Source: Alphaproteobacteria bacterium
GTDB taxonomy: Bacteria > Pseudomonadota > Alphaproteobacteria > Rhizobiales > Xanthobacteraceae
Assembly: GCA_016869215.1 (NCBI GenBank)
Contig: VGEP01000002.1
Span: 157,467-221,466 of the forward strand
Reading direction: 5' to 3'
DNA: 64,000 nucleotides
The notes under the pieces are model-generated. The model saw only the letters and a program-made list of their open reading frames with translations. It was not told where the DNA came from and searched no databases. The position numbers and the translations under genes were made by a program. Positions 17,495-26,920 of this stretch are shown here, piece by piece; the first letter of the stretch is position 1; every line of letters starts with the position of its first letter.

Positions 17495-18331
17495 TTGAGC
17501 CTCATTGAGCTCGCGCTCTGCGCGTTCACGGTTGCTGCGGCGCTATGTCTAATCATGGCGTCAACCTGGTATGTCCAGCGCAGCAGCGGAAAAACCGGCT
17601 GGATCGACACAACCTGGTCACTTGGCGTCGGCGGGGTTGGTTTCATCGCAGCAGTTTGGCCGCTCGAACCGGGCTGGCCGCATTGGCGGCAGATAATCGT
17701 GGCAGTTCTTGCCGCATCCTGGTGTCTGCGGCTTGGCCTTTATATTGCCGAGCGCAATCGTGCCGCAGTCGATGATCCGCGCTATCGTAACTTGATCATC
17801 CAATGGGGCAGTGACGCATCGCGTCGGATGTTCTGGTTTCTGCAGTCGCAGGCGTTGGTCGGAGTTATTCTTGCGGTTTCGATCGCACTCTCGGCACACA
17901 ATCCAAATCCTAAGTGGCGCATGCAAGACCTGATCGGACTGGCAGTCCTAATAGTTGCCATCGCCGGGGAAGCAATTGCCGACCATCAGTTGCGAGCGTT
18001 CAAGAACGATCCGGCCAACCACAACGCTGTTTGCGATGTTGGACTATGGAGGTGGTCGCGACATCCAAACTATTTCTTCGAATGGCTGACCTGGGTGGCT
18101 TATCCAATCATTGCCATCGATTTGTCCGGCCACAACCCATTAGGATGGTCCGCGCTGGCTGCGCCGCTTTGTATGTACTGGGTACTCGTTCACGTATCAG
18201 GCATCCCACCGCTTGAGGAACATATGCTGCGTTCTCGCGGCGATTTGTTTCGAACTTACCAGAAACGCACCAGGGCTTTCTTTCCCTTGCCGGTCTTTAA
18301 TTCGCCCTCGCGACGGCGAGTAAAGGAGTGA
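17495..18331 (+). CDS. DUF1295 membrane protein (steroid-reductase-like)
   Basis: A 278-residue membrane protein with about six helices, of the DUF1295 family related to 3-oxo-5-alpha-steroid 4-dehydrogenases and isoprenylcysteine methylases. Landmarks are KTGWIDTTWSLGVG in the N-terminal part and LWRWSRHPNYFFEWLTWVAY near residue 185, the family signature. It begins with a TTG 9 bases after chrR, so it belongs to the sigma operon. It probably acts on a lipid, but the substrate is unknown. Confidence 0.85.
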   Translation: MSLIELALCAFTVAAALCLIMASTWYVQRSSGKTGWIDTTWSLGVGGVGFIAAVWPLEPGWPHWRQIIVAVLAASWCLRLGLYIAERNRAAVDDPRYRNLIIQWGSDASRRMFWFLQSQALVGVILAVSIALSAHNPNPKWRMQDLIGLAVLIVAIAGEAIADHQLRAFKNDPANHNAVCDVGLWRWSRHPNYFFEWLTWVAYPIIAIDLSGHNPLGWSALAAPLCMYWVLVHVSGIPPLEEHMLRSRGDLFRTYQKRTRAFFPLPVFNSPSRRRVKE

Positions 18332-18368
18332 GTGCCGGAATTATTAACGCCCTCCAGAAACAAGAAAA

Positions 18369-19004
18369 TTAATAGACAAGCACAGGTGTCCCGCCGACGA
18401 AGCTCCGATCATCGATCTGTCGAACAAGAAACTCGGCGGCGTCTGCACGAGAGATCATGCCATTCCGCCACTGCGATGGCTTATCAAGAATCTTGTAAAG
18501 ACCCGTTCGCTTTCCACCAGTTAAGACGCCAGGCCGCGCAATGGTCCAATCGAGTGAGCTAGACTTTATCAGACGCTCCTGCACACTCTTGTCATCGTAG
18601 GCGCGACCAAAAACCAACTGGAACGGCACGCGCTGAAGGCAACTGATGCTTTCGCGGCTGTCGCCTGCCCCGAAGCCAGTGACGCAGATCAGCCGCTTCG
18701 GTCCTTGGCTTTCCATAGCACCGACCAATGTGCGCGTGGCGTCGGAGAAAAGGCTTACCGGCCGAAACAAATCTCCTAGAGAAATGCCTAGGGTCTGGAT
18801 CACGACGTCTATCCCGTCCAGCGCTGCCTCAATGTCTTTCTTGACCAGCGCGTCTCCGCGGACTTTCTCCAGGCTTGGATTAGACAAACCGATCGCCGCC
18901 GCCGAACGAGCCAAGGCGCGCACTTGGTGTCCGCCTTCCAATGCCTGCCGTGTGGTCTCAAGCCCAATGCCCTTGCTGGCTCCGATGATCAAGACATGCG
19001 CCAT
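18369..19004 (-). CDS. NAD(P)-binding SDR/NmrA-like protein
   Basis: An about 211-residue Rossmann protein of the atypical SDR group. The nucleotide motif is LIIGASKGIGLETTRQALEG at the N-terminus; LIKSSSLDWTIARPGVLTGG in the second half resembles NmrA-like proteins. The usual YxxxK catalytic pair is not evident, so it may act as a sensor or an atypical reductase. It is last in the folE operon, 83 bases after the DHFR-like gene. Start chosen at the ATG directly before the Rossmann strand. Confidence 0.8.
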   Translation of the reverse strand: MAHVLIIGASKGIGLETTRQALEGGHQVRALARSAAAIGLSNPSLEKVRGDALVKKDIEAALDGIDVVIQTLGISLGDLFRPVSLFSDATRTLVGAMESQGPKRLICVTGFGAGDSRESISCLQRVPFQLVFGRAYDDKSVQERLIKSSSLDWTIARPGVLTGGKRTGLYKILDKPSQWRNGMISRADAAEFLVRQIDDRSFVGGTPVLVY

Positions 19005-19086
19005 GCTGATACTCCATGCAGGAACGACAAGTGTGGCGCCATCCCACAAGAACTAGGTGTGCAGGTGATACGCACAAACAACCCGT

Positions 19087-19674
19087 TCAAATAGTCGCAC
19101 CAGATCGTGCGTTCTCCTGTTGTTTTCCCTGTTGCCAGCTGGTCACTGTGACTCCGCGAGCCACATCCAACAGTCGTTGCGGCCCCGGTATTAGTCCGCT
19201 CGAGGCAAGGACGTCCTCAAGGCTCCATTTTGGTACTTGAGGAAAAACCGGGCGCCCTGCTGGCAAGCGAAGCCCCGACCGCCGTGATAGGTGAAACAAG
19301 TCGTACCGGCGCAGAAAAAGGCCGTAGATCTCCGTACCTCCCAGGATTGCGACGGTCCCGTTCCTAACCCCCAGCATCTCAGCGGCCTTCTCCCACGGAA
19401 GTCCTGCAGGGTTCCAAAACAGTGCATGCCCGAAATTCTCAGCTGGCGCGACCCTCTCGATCTGTCGGGTAGCAATCAACCGTCGCCGCTTTGGCGAGTG
19501 TGCTTGGTTCTCATTCGAGTTGCGGCCATGAACAATGAGATCGACACGGTCGAGGGAGTCCGAGAGGAAATGCTGATCAGCCTCAACCACGAGTGCAGAC
19601 GGCATGACGCCAGAGGCATCAGCCAGCATTCCATCCTCAGAAACGATGGCAAAGCCTTCCACGCGAATTGACAT
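19087..19674 (-). CDS. Dihydrofolate reductase-like protein
   Basis: A 195-residue protein with a dihydrofolate reductase-like fold: VEGFAIVSEDGMLADASG at the N-terminus in place of the DHFR substrate strand, a VDLIVHGRNS segment, and NGTVAILGGTEIYGLFLRRY with the glycine pair that binds NADPH. It is diverged from housekeeping FolA and more like the RibD-C/DHFR-like group. It lies in an operon with folE 14 bases downstream of a DUF2177 gene, suggesting a role in pterin or folate reduction under stress. Confidence 0.75.
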   Translation of the reverse strand: MSIRVEGFAIVSEDGMLADASGVMPSALVVEADQHFLSDSLDRVDLIVHGRNSNENQAHSPKRRRLIATRQIERVAPAENFGHALFWNPAGLPWEKAAEMLGVRNGTVAILGGTEIYGLFLRRYDLFHLSRRSGLRLPAGRPVFPQVPKWSLEDVLASSGLIPGPQRLLDVARGVTVTSWQQGKQQENARSGATI

Positions 19675-19687
19675 CGGAACGAATTCT

Positions 19688-20098
19688 TTAGGAGAGGCTG
19701 ACGAGCTTGGTCACAAGCCAGAAAGTTATTGACGCCGAAATTGCGCCAAGAATTGTTCCCCACGCAACGTCAACCAACGTCAATTGCAGAGTCCAGTTGC
19801 GCAGCGTCGCATGGTTCGTCAAATCATAGGTCGCATAAGTAAAGAAGCCAAAGAGCGCCCCGTAGACAGCCGCCGTCGACATGGATCCGCTTTTTAAGGC
19901 AGGCTGAATTGCGAATATCAGCAGACCAATAGGATAGACGGCATAGAACAAGATCGCCGGCGGGAGGTTCACACCGGAAATGGCAATGTCTCCGAGCGTT
20001 GGCCGGTACAAGCGAGACGCCATTGCCCCCAGCCACATCATGTCAGCTGCGACAAAGACTGCAAGCGCGACGCCATAACCGACCAAGTTCACCAGCAT
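19688..20098 (-). CDS. DUF2177 membrane protein
   Basis: A 136-residue membrane protein with four helices. The opening FVAADMMWLGAMASRLYRP and the C-terminal GFFTYATYDLTNHATL and DVAWGTILGAISA are typical of DUF2177, a family of unknown function common in ECF regulons. The start at 20098 gives the family's usual length. It lies between folE (36 bases upstream) and the DHFR-like gene. Confidence 0.8.
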   Translation of the reverse strand: MLVNLVGYGVALAVFVAADMMWLGAMASRLYRPTLGDIAISGVNLPPAILFYAVYPIGLLIFAIQPALKSGSMSTAAVYGALFGFFTYATYDLTNHATLRNWTLQLTLVDVAWGTILGAISASITFWLVTKLVSLS

Positions 20099-20133
20099 AA
20101 CGGCCTCGTACTGTCTGCCTTCAGCCCGACCAA

Positions 20134-20766
20134 TTACTCGACACCATTGGAATGCACCATCGACATAAACTCCTGTCGGGTCATTGCATTGTCGCGGAAG
20201 CATCCCAGCATTCGGCTGGTCACCATATCCGTGCCGTGCATGTGAACACCGCGGCTGGACATGCAATGATGAGCGGCCTTAATCACAACCGCGACGCCTT
20301 GCGGCTTCAGAACTTTTTCGATCGTGTTTGCTACCTGCGCTGTCAGGCGTTCCTGGATTTGCAGCCTTTTCGCGTAAGCCTCTACAACGCGCGCCAGTTT
20401 GGATATGCCCACGACGCGTCGATTCGGTACGTAAGCGACCCAGGCACGGCCAATAATCGGCGCAACGTGATGTTCGCAATGGCTTTCAAACGGAATGCCC
20501 CGCAGGACGACCATTTCGTCATAGCCGTCGGTTTCTTCAAAGGTCTTCTGCAGGATTTGTTCGGGATCCTGTCGATATCCAGCGAAATATTCCTGGAAAG
20601 CCCGTGCCAGGCGGCTAGGGGTTTCGCGTAGCCCATCCCGGTCAGGGTCTTCCCCGATCCAGCGAAAGACATCCCTAAAGGCCTGCTCGACCTTCGACTG
20701 AGATGTAGCATCCTCATTTGAGCTGGAAATGGCGGAAGACCGGTTCAGGCAAACAATTTCGTTCAT
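20134..20766 (-). CDS. folE: GTP cyclohydrolase I
   Basis: A 210-residue FolE, which converts GTP to dihydroneopterin triphosphate, the first step to folate and pterins. The zinc ligands are in FESHCEHHVAP (Cys about residue 97, His100) and in HHCMSSRG; RLQIQERLTAQVA and LARVVEAYAKR are family-typical. The first about 20 residues are a variable tail. It is the first gene of a four-gene operon under a TGATCC-N16-CGTT promoter, so this copy is probably a stress-induced paralogue that supplies pterin, perhaps for the photolyases nearby. Confidence 0.93.
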   Translation of the reverse strand: MNEIVCLNRSSAISSSNEDATSQSKVEQAFRDVFRWIGEDPDRDGLRETPSRLARAFQEYFAGYRQDPEQILQKTFEETDGYDEMVVLRGIPFESHCEHHVAPIIGRAWVAYVPNRRVVGISKLARVVEAYAKRLQIQERLTAQVANTIEKVLKPQGVAVVIKAAHHCMSSRGVHMHGTDMVTSRMLGCFRDNAMTRQEFMSMVHSNGVE

Positions 20767-20832
20767 CGGAAGGCTCCAAATGGGACGCCAGAGATCGGCG
20801 ACCGATACCTGCTTAGTCGGACTTAGTCCGAG

Positions 20833-20858
20833 AACGATGCCCGGGTTCCGATGGATCA
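20833..20858 (-). promoter_or_regulatory. ECF sigma promoter for the folE operon
   Basis: Minus strand TGATCC (20858-20853), 16 bases, CGTT (20836-20833), 67 bases upstream of the folE start. Confidence 0.75.
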
Positions 20859-20993
20859 CCCGGACCAGTCATTCTGGCTGCAATATTTTTCGCTCGAAAA
20901 TCAGGCAAGAAGTCTGGATATCCGACGCGGTGCCGGCCAACTCTCCGGCTGAGCCGGCTCATAGCGCGGGCGGGTTGTGAGCGAGCGATCGAC

Positions 20994-22430
20994 ATGACAA
21001 CAATTATTTGGTTTCGCCAGGATCTACGTACTCGGGATAACCCAGCGCTTGCGGCCGCGGCAGCACGCGGCACCGTAATTCCGATTTTCATTCTCGACGA
21101 ATTTAGCTCCGATCCACGCTGGCGTTTGGGCGGAGCCAGCCGCTGGTGGCTGCACCACAGTCTTGCAGCGCTTAGCGGCGATCTTGGTCAAATAGCCCTG
21201 TTCCGCGGAGATCCTAGAAATCTTCTGCCTACGATCGTGAAGAGAGTGGGGGCGTCAGCGGTTTACTGGAATCGTTGCTACGAGCCCTTCGCGGTTGCCC
21301 GCGATACGGAATTGAAGGTGTCGCTGCAAAAGCTCGGCGTTGAGGTCCATAGCTTCAATGGCAATCTGCTGCATGAGCCATGGGAACTGGCAACCGGCAG
21401 CGGCGGCCCCTTCAAGGTCTATACGCCGTACTGGCGGGCGAGCCTCAGCAAGCCCGTTGTGGTGCCGCTGCCGTCACCAAATCTAAAAGTCGACACGTGC
21501 GCCAATTTTGGCGAACGCCTGGAAGATTGGAGCCTCCTGCCGGTTAAACCCAACTGGGCCGCTCGCTGGGGAGCTCTCTGGCAGCCAGGAGAAGCCGGCG
21601 CACTCTCTCAATTCGATGAATTTTCGAAAAACGGACTCACCAAGTATCGGGAAATTCGCGACCGACCCGACCTGCAGGGGACCTCAAGACTGTCGCCGCA
21701 TTTGCATTGGGGTGAAATCTCGCCGCGCCAAATCTGGGCACGCCTCAATCTGGAGGCGGAAGACCCGCTGAAGCGATATGGCGCAGACAAATTCCTGAGC
21801 GAAATCGGCTGGCGCGAATTTGCCCATCACCTCCTCTATCACTTTCCAACACTTCCAGAACAAAACTGGCGCCAAAACTTCGACGCTTATCCGTGGCGAG
21901 AAAGTGCCAGTGATCTGAAGGCTTGGCAGCGAGGTATGACCGGATACCCACTCGTCGACGCCGGTATGCGGGAGCTCTGGCAGACGGGCTGGATGCACAA
22001 TCGGGTACGGATGATAACAGCGAGCTTCCTTGTCAAGCATCTGAGGATCGACTGGCGGCACGGCGAAGCATGGTTCTGGGATACTTTGCTCGATGCCAAC
22101 CTCGCGAACAATGCTGCCGGCTGGCAGTGGGTGGCGGGAAGTGGCGCGGATGCTTCACCCTATTTCAGAATCTTCAATCCGATCGCCCAAGGCAAGAAGT
22201 TCGATCCGAACGGCGACTATGTACGCCGCTGGTGCCCGGAGCTGGCAAGACTTCCGAATGAAGTCATTCACGAGCCATTCAAGGCCGAACCTGAAGTGCT
22301 AGCCCAAGCAGGAATCACACTCGGATCAACTTATCCGTCGCCGATCGTCGATCATGACCAGGCTCGCCGCGCTGCACTCGATGGTTACGCCAAGGTCCGT
22401 ACCTACAAAAACCATGTTCGGGACGCTTGA
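20994..22430 (+). CDS. phrB: Deoxyribodipyrimidine photolyase
   Basis: A 478-residue class I CPD photolyase. The N-terminal antenna-binding domain starts IIWFRQDLRTRDNPAL; the FAD domain shows TSRLSPHLHWGEISPRQIWA, WREFAHHLLYHFP and the MRELWQTGWMHNRVRMI segment followed by WQWVAGSGADASPYFRIFNP. Length and motifs are normal. It is transcribed away from folE; no exact TGATCC-N16-CGTT site is visible upstream, although a photolyase gene is an RpoE target in Rhodobacter. Uses FAD and a folate or flavin-type antenna to split UV dimers with light. Confidence 0.94.
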   Translation: MTTIIWFRQDLRTRDNPALAAAAARGTVIPIFILDEFSSDPRWRLGGASRWWLHHSLAALSGDLGQIALFRGDPRNLLPTIVKRVGASAVYWNRCYEPFAVARDTELKVSLQKLGVEVHSFNGNLLHEPWELATGSGGPFKVYTPYWRASLSKPVVVPLPSPNLKVDTCANFGERLEDWSLLPVKPNWAARWGALWQPGEAGALSQFDEFSKNGLTKYREIRDRPDLQGTSRLSPHLHWGEISPRQIWARLNLEAEDPLKRYGADKFLSEIGWREFAHHLLYHFPTLPEQNWRQNFDAYPWRESASDLKAWQRGMTGYPLVDAGMRELWQTGWMHNRVRMITASFLVKHLRIDWRHGEAWFWDTLLDANLANNAAGWQWVAGSGADASPYFRIFNPIAQGKKFDPNGDYVRRWCPELARLPNEVIHEPFKAEPEVLAQAGITLGSTYPSPIVDHDQARRAALDGYAKVRTYKNHVRDA

Positions 22431-22480
22431 GTCTTGGTAAAGTTCATGAACACGCGTCGCCGCCGTTCGCCCCACCTTCA

Positions 22481-23029
22481 TTATTCCTGAGACCGGATCG
22501 GCAACGGCAAGATGCCTCGCTGATCCTCTGGAGGATTGAGCGCGGCGGTCGGCAAGGCACGGCCACGCGAATCGTGCCAGGAGTTCAAGGCCCAACGAAC
22601 TGACGGAAACGCTATGTCATTCCAGGGAATATCATTCCAGCTAAACTTCTTGACCTCCAAACTTTCTGGGCCCGCCCCGTAACCAGGCTCTGCCCAGCGC
22701 GCTCGAAAGATAACCTGTACCTGGCCGAGGCGTGCGATCGAGTAGACTGCCAGCACACCGTCAATGCTGATCCGCGCCCGCGCCTCTTCCCAGGCTTCAC
22801 GCTGCGCGCCCTCGCTCGCGGTCTCACCCATTTCCATGTAGCCAGCAGGAATCGTCCAGAATCCTGCGCGCGGCTCTATGGCGCGGCGGCAAAGAAGCAC
22901 CCAATCGCCTTCCGCGATGATACTACCGACGACCACCTTGGGATTCTCGTAGGCGACGAAATTGCAATCGGAGCAGACAAGCCGCTCCCGGTCATCGCCT
23001 TCGGGAATGCGTCGGACTAATCGGGACAT
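22481..23029 (-). CDS. Nudix hydrolase with half zinc ribbon
   Basis: A 182-residue Nudix protein. The Nudix box is GYMEMGETASEGAQREAWEE, and the preceding LVCSDCNFVAYENPKVVVG resembles the NudC-type zinc ribbon, but only one CxxC pair is present in this start choice, so the zinc site may be incomplete. An upstream ATG at 23086 would add 19 unremarkable residues. Nudix enzymes clean up oxidised or excess nucleotides; the exact substrate is unknown. It sits convergent to the photolyase gene and 5 bases from the DCC gene on the same strand. Confidence 0.85.
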   Translation of the reverse strand: MSRLVRRIPEGDDRERLVCSDCNFVAYENPKVVVGSIIAEGDWVLLCRRAIEPRAGFWTIPAGYMEMGETASEGAQREAWEEARARISIDGVLAVYSIARLGQVQVIFRARWAEPGYGAGPESLEVKKFSWNDIPWNDIAFPSVRWALNSWHDSRGRALPTAALNPPEDQRGILPLPIRSQE

Positions 23030-23090
23030 CTCTCTGAATACCCAGGATCTGGCCAAAGCACAATTTTTCTCACCTTTACCGCACAAGTGT

Positions 23091-23492
23091 CTATTCGAAA
23101 GACATTGGCTTTCTTTGGGCTTGGAGCTTCCTAAAGGCCCACGCCAATGCTGGTCGCACCGGCAGGAACAACCGATACCCGTGTTCGAGTAACGTCATGA
23201 TGCCAGGAAGTTCAGCGATACGAGCCGCCCATCGCCATCGTGGCAAATGTCGCCATATGCTCACGAACGCAGCGGCACCGGAAATGAGCTGCCCGTCGCT
23301 GCGTCTCACATGGAATCGGGACATAGCAGTGTGTCTCTCCAGATCCGGCTGAAGCAACTGGTCGGCCTGCGACACATCAAGAAAGTGGAGCTTTTCAGCA
23401 CCGATTTGCTTCCTGTAATGATCTATCTCCGCCCGGCAGAGCGGACAGGAGCCATCAAAATACACGGTCAGGCCAGAAGTTTTAGACGACAC
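23091..23492 (-). CDS. DCC family thiol-disulfide protein, paralogue 1
   Basis: A protein of the DCC (DUF393) family, which carries a thioredoxin-like DGSCPLC motif near the N-terminus. Other conserved parts are DVSQAD, MSRFHVRRSDGQLISGAAAF and PRWRW. The conserved domain begins just after a GTG at 23492; an upstream start at 23588 would add 32 residues that do not look conserved. It resembles the second DCC protein at 27406 closely. Function is presumed redox-related, fitting the oxidative-stress context. Confidence 0.8.
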   Translation of the reverse strand: MSSKTSGLTVYFDGSCPLCRAEIDHYRKQIGAEKLHFLDVSQADQLLQPDLERHTAMSRFHVRRSDGQLISGAAAFVSIWRHLPRWRWAARIAELPGIMTLLEHGYRLFLPVRPALAWAFRKLQAQRKPMSFE

Positions 23493-23729
23493 GACCGGCC
23501 CTCTGTTTCTGCTGGATGGTTGCGGCTGGAGCTGCCTCGTCCCAAGCGCCAACCTCCGTTCGTCGCAAGCCCAGCAGCAAACTCTCAAAGGAACGTTGCG
23601 CGCGGCGTCCCTCTACAAGGGCATCACGCCAACGGTGAGGCGAGGAGAAAAATGACTGTTCGTAAACTCCGGTACGGGCCTGGCATCGCGCTGCGAGCAT
23701 CACCAAGCGATTAACCGCAGAATCCACGG

Positions 23730-24245
23730 TCAAAACCACTTGACGATGGCCAACACCAAAACCGCGTATGCCAACATCCCTGTAACCAAGATGGGCATCT
23801 GAGACGCGCCTCCTTTAAGCGTATCACGCGTCTTTTCTTTGAGCAGACTCAGCAGGTCTGGCCACGTGAAGGATACAAAATCACCCTGCGACATGATGTT
23901 CACCAGGCGGCCTTGTTCATCCACTACTGGCAAATGTCGGAACCGTTCATTCGACATTTGACGTAGCCAGTCTATGACCTCGTCATCCGCACGACCTGTC
24001 CTGACTTCGCTTGTCATGATGGCTGAAAGCGGAGTTGTTTTGGGGTCTAGGGCTTTGTTCAGAAGTCGACGCATGAGGTCGCGCTCGGTCACGATACCTT
24101 TGACCTTCATCTCATCATCTACGATAACCACCGATCCGATATTCTTCTCCGACATCGTCTTCACGGCCGTAGGAACGACATCGTCGCTTCGAAGCGAGAA
24201 TGGAACCGGCTTACTTCTGTATTCTGGCCTGTCTTTGATTTTCAT
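23730..24245 (-). CDS. CBS-domain protein with C-terminal membrane anchor
   Basis: A 171-residue protein with two CBS domains (about residues 15-70 and 78-135), shown by KNIGSVVIVDDEMKVKGIVT with ERDLMRRLL and by FRHLPVVDEQGRLVNIMSQ, followed by one C-terminal transmembrane helix (about 152-169). CBS pairs bind adenine nucleotides and act as energy or stress sensors. It lies 72 bases downstream of an exact ECF promoter motif. The membrane tail is uncommon for this simple architecture. Confidence 0.88.
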   Translation of the reverse strand: MKIKDRPEYRSKPVPFSLRSDDVVPTAVKTMSEKNIGSVVIVDDEMKVKGIVTERDLMRRLLNKALDPKTTPLSAIMTSEVRTGRADDEVIDWLRQMSNERFRHLPVVDEQGRLVNIMSQGDFVSFTWPDLLSLLKEKTRDTLKGGASQMPILVTGMLAYAVLVLAIVKWF

Positions 24246-24316
24246 TGGATACCTCGCTTTCTATGCCTTCTTCGGACTCACACGTTCGTGAACATCAAGT
24301 CGTTGGATATCTAAAT

Positions 24317-24342
24317 AACGAAACCAGCGCTCGTTTGGATCA
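24317..24342 (-). promoter_or_regulatory. ECF sigma promoter for the CBS-domain gene
   Basis: Minus strand TGATCC (24342-24337), 16 bases, CGTTATTTAG from 24320. Same spacing as the other five sites. Confidence 0.75.
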
Positions 24343-24423
24343 TTGGCGCAGCACCAACAGCGACCACTGCGATCAGCATCAGCATGATTTCGCGGCCGAA
24401 GTGATGGCGTGTCCTGAGATGTC

Positions 24424-25992
24424 TTATGATTTCGGACCGGCCTGGGGAATGCTGGCTCGACCCGGTGTCCGGCTGATCAGACCGGTAAAGCGCCGCGCAT
24501 CAAGCAAGATTTGCCGCGTACGAGCGGCCGGCATGGCTTTCAGCTGTCGATATGCCATTGTCAGTCGCGGATTATTTTGCAGGCGCTCCTGGTTTCGCTT
24601 CAGAAAGGCCCAATAAAGATAATTGAAGGGACACGCATCTGCGCCGGACTTCTGCCGCACGTCGAAACGGCACTTTTTGCAGAAGTCCGACATGCGATCG
24701 ATGTAAGCGCCGGAGGCAGCATACGGTTTCGAAGCGAGCAGACCGCCGTCCGCAAATTGCGACATTCCAAAGGTATTAGGGAGTTCGACCCATTCGAAAG
24801 CATCGGTATAAACCGCCAGATACCATTCAGAAATCGCGCTCGGTTTGACGCCGAGCAAGAGCGCAAAGTTGCCCGTTACCATGAGGCGCTGTATGTGGTG
24901 CGAATACGCATAACGGCGCGTGTCACCGATGGCCTGCTTCAGGCAGTTCATGTCCGTGTCGCCGCTCCAGTAGAACGAAGGCAGCGGTCGCCGCGCACCA
25001 AGTGCGTTCATGGTCGCGTAGCCCGGCATGTTGTGCCAGTAGACGCCTCGGACATACTCCCGCCATCCCAAGATCTGGCGAATGAACCCTTCGACGCAGT
25101 TCAACGGCGCCCGACCGGTGCGATATTCAGATTCCGCGCGGTCACAAACCTCCCGCGCCGTCAGAAGTCCGACATTGAGATATGGCGAAAGCGCCGAGTG
25201 AAAAACGAACGGGTCGTCTTGTTTCATGGCGTCCTGGTAGTCCCCGAACTTAGGCAGGCCATTTGCTATGAAATCTTCAAGCGCCTGAAGCGCCTGGCTT
25301 CGTGTTACTGCCCAACCGAATGACTCGAGATCGCCAAAATAATCCGGGAATCCCCGCCGCACTAAAGACAGAACTTCATCGGTGATGGCATCGGGTTTGA
25401 AACGCCGACGTTTGGGGATTGAAGCAGCTTCGGGCAGACTGCGCCGGTTCTGCGTGTCGAAGTTCCAATGGCCGCCTACTGGCGACGCGCCATCCATCAG
25501 GATCCGATGCTCGCGCCGCATCTCGCGGTAGAAGTACTCCATCCGCAACGCCTTCCGGTCGTTTGCCCAGCGCGCGAACCGACCCCGCGAGGCGAAGAAC
25601 CGATCATCCTCACGGATTTCGACCGGAAGATCGAGCAGGGTCTCCCATTTCTGCATGGCCTCCAGGACACGCCATTCACCAGGCTCGGTCACGATTACCC
25701 GCGTGGCACGGTGGCGCTGAACAGCACGGACCACCTCCCCAGTAAACGAACCGGTGTTGTTCCTGTCATCAAGCTCGACGTAGTCAACGGTAATGCCGTC
25801 GGCTCTCAGGTCTTTCGCAAAATGCCGCATGGCCGACAGGACGAAGACTATCTTCTGACGATGATGGCGGACGTACCGCGTTTCCTCCGCAGCCTCGATC
25901 ATGAGCACGACATCGCTGGCGAGGTTCAATCCTCTCAACGCCGATACGGATCGCGTTAAATGGTCGCCAAGAACGACTCGAAGCGTGGTCAT
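24424..25992 (-). CDS. cryB: Iron-sulfur photolyase/cryptochrome (FeS-BCP, CryB-like)
   Basis: A 522-residue protein of the prokaryotic cryptochrome/photolyase-related group. It begins LRVVLGDHLTRSVSALRG, keeps LGWREYVRGVYWHNMPGY and YAYSHHIQRLMVTGNFALLL, and near the C-terminus has FCKKCRFDV and ACPFNYLYWAF, the cysteines that hold the 4Fe-4S cluster. Members use FAD and a lumazine antenna and act as (6-4) photolyase or light regulator; Rhodobacter CryB is RpoE-controlled. It is the last gene of the DCC-Dps-SDR-cryB run. Confidence 0.92.
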   Translation of the reverse strand: MTTLRVVLGDHLTRSVSALRGLNLASDVVLMIEAAEETRYVRHHRQKIVFVLSAMRHFAKDLRADGITVDYVELDDRNNTGSFTGEVVRAVQRHRATRVIVTEPGEWRVLEAMQKWETLLDLPVEIREDDRFFASRGRFARWANDRKALRMEYFYREMRREHRILMDGASPVGGHWNFDTQNRRSLPEAASIPKRRRFKPDAITDEVLSLVRRGFPDYFGDLESFGWAVTRSQALQALEDFIANGLPKFGDYQDAMKQDDPFVFHSALSPYLNVGLLTAREVCDRAESEYRTGRAPLNCVEGFIRQILGWREYVRGVYWHNMPGYATMNALGARRPLPSFYWSGDTDMNCLKQAIGDTRRYAYSHHIQRLMVTGNFALLLGVKPSAISEWYLAVYTDAFEWVELPNTFGMSQFADGGLLASKPYAASGAYIDRMSDFCKKCRFDVRQKSGADACPFNYLYWAFLKRNQERLQNNPRLTMAYRQLKAMPAARTRQILLDARRFTGLISRTPGRASIPQAGPKS

Positions 25993-26143
25993 GGGAACCT
26001 GAACCGTTGAGGGGGCATCGACGAAAACTTCAGCCCTAATGGTGACCTCAGCTTAGGTTATCCGGCTTGCAACTGCCGTCCGAAGCGGGTCCGGGCTCTT
26101 GCTGAGTGCGGCCACCTTGAGCAGGGCCTGGAGCTGGCAGAAG

Positions 26144-26842
26144 CTACCATGGCACCGTCTCGCCGCGATGATCAAAGAATCCGCCGGAATCCTGAGGGTT
26201 CAACCGCTCCACAACGTCAAGCAGGCGCGTCGCTGCCTGATCGGGTGTCTGGACCTCAAGGTCCTGCCTGGCAAAGCGGGAGGACAACCGTGTTTCCACA
26301 GTGCCGGGATGCAAAGCGACGCATATTGCCTGCGGATGGGTCCGTGCCAGCTCGATTGCAGCGGTGCGGACCAATTGATTGAGTGCGGCTTTTGAGGCGC
26401 GATAGCTGTACCAGCCGCCAAGGCGATTGTCGCCGATGCTGCCAACCCGCGCCGACAGCGTTGCAAACACGGTGCGCTTGCGACGCGGCAAGAGTGGGAG
26501 CACATGCTTCATGATCAATGCTGGGCCAATGGCGTTCAACGCGAAAGCTCGGCCCAGCGCTGCCACGTTGATCGCCTTCCAGCTTCTCTCGGGTGCTTGG
26601 TTTTCGTCATGTAAGAAGCCGGTCGCGTCGATGACCAGATGAACCTCACCCGCTGCCGATGCATAAGTCGCGGCAGTGTTGATTGTGTCCTCGTCAAGCA
26701 AATCCATCGGGGGCTGGCTGGTCCGGCATAATTCGATGACCTGCTCAAAGCGTGATCTTGTGCGCAATTGCCGGACGAGCGCACTTCCGATGCCGCCGCT
26801 GGAGCCAAATATCACGGCAAGTGCGGGCGTCGACGACGCCAT
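26144..26842 (-). CDS. Short-chain dehydrogenase (C-factor-like)
   Basis: A 232-residue SDR. The N-terminal cofactor motif is VIFGSSGGIGSALVRQL, and the catalytic YSYRASKAALNQLVR carries the Tyr and Lys of the YxxxK motif, with the Ser in LSARVGSIGD. Similar to csgA/C-factor-type SDRs found in the Rhodobacter RpoE cluster. It is 78 bases downstream of dps and 151 bases upstream of cryB. Start at the ATG just before the Rossmann strand. Confidence 0.87.
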   Translation of the reverse strand: MASSTPALAVIFGSSGGIGSALVRQLRTRSRFEQVIELCRTSQPPMDLLDEDTINTAATYASAAGEVHLVIDATGFLHDENQAPERSWKAINVAALGRAFALNAIGPALIMKHVLPLLPRRKRTVFATLSARVGSIGDNRLGGWYSYRASKAALNQLVRTAAIELARTHPQAICVALHPGTVETRLSSRFARQDLEVQTPDQAATRLLDVVERLNPQDSGGFFDHRGETVPW

Positions 26843-26920
26843 CACGGTAGTACTGGTTTGCCGAAGCAGCCATGGGCGTGCGAACACGATTCCCAGACCA
26901 CGATTTTGAAGCCCATATGA

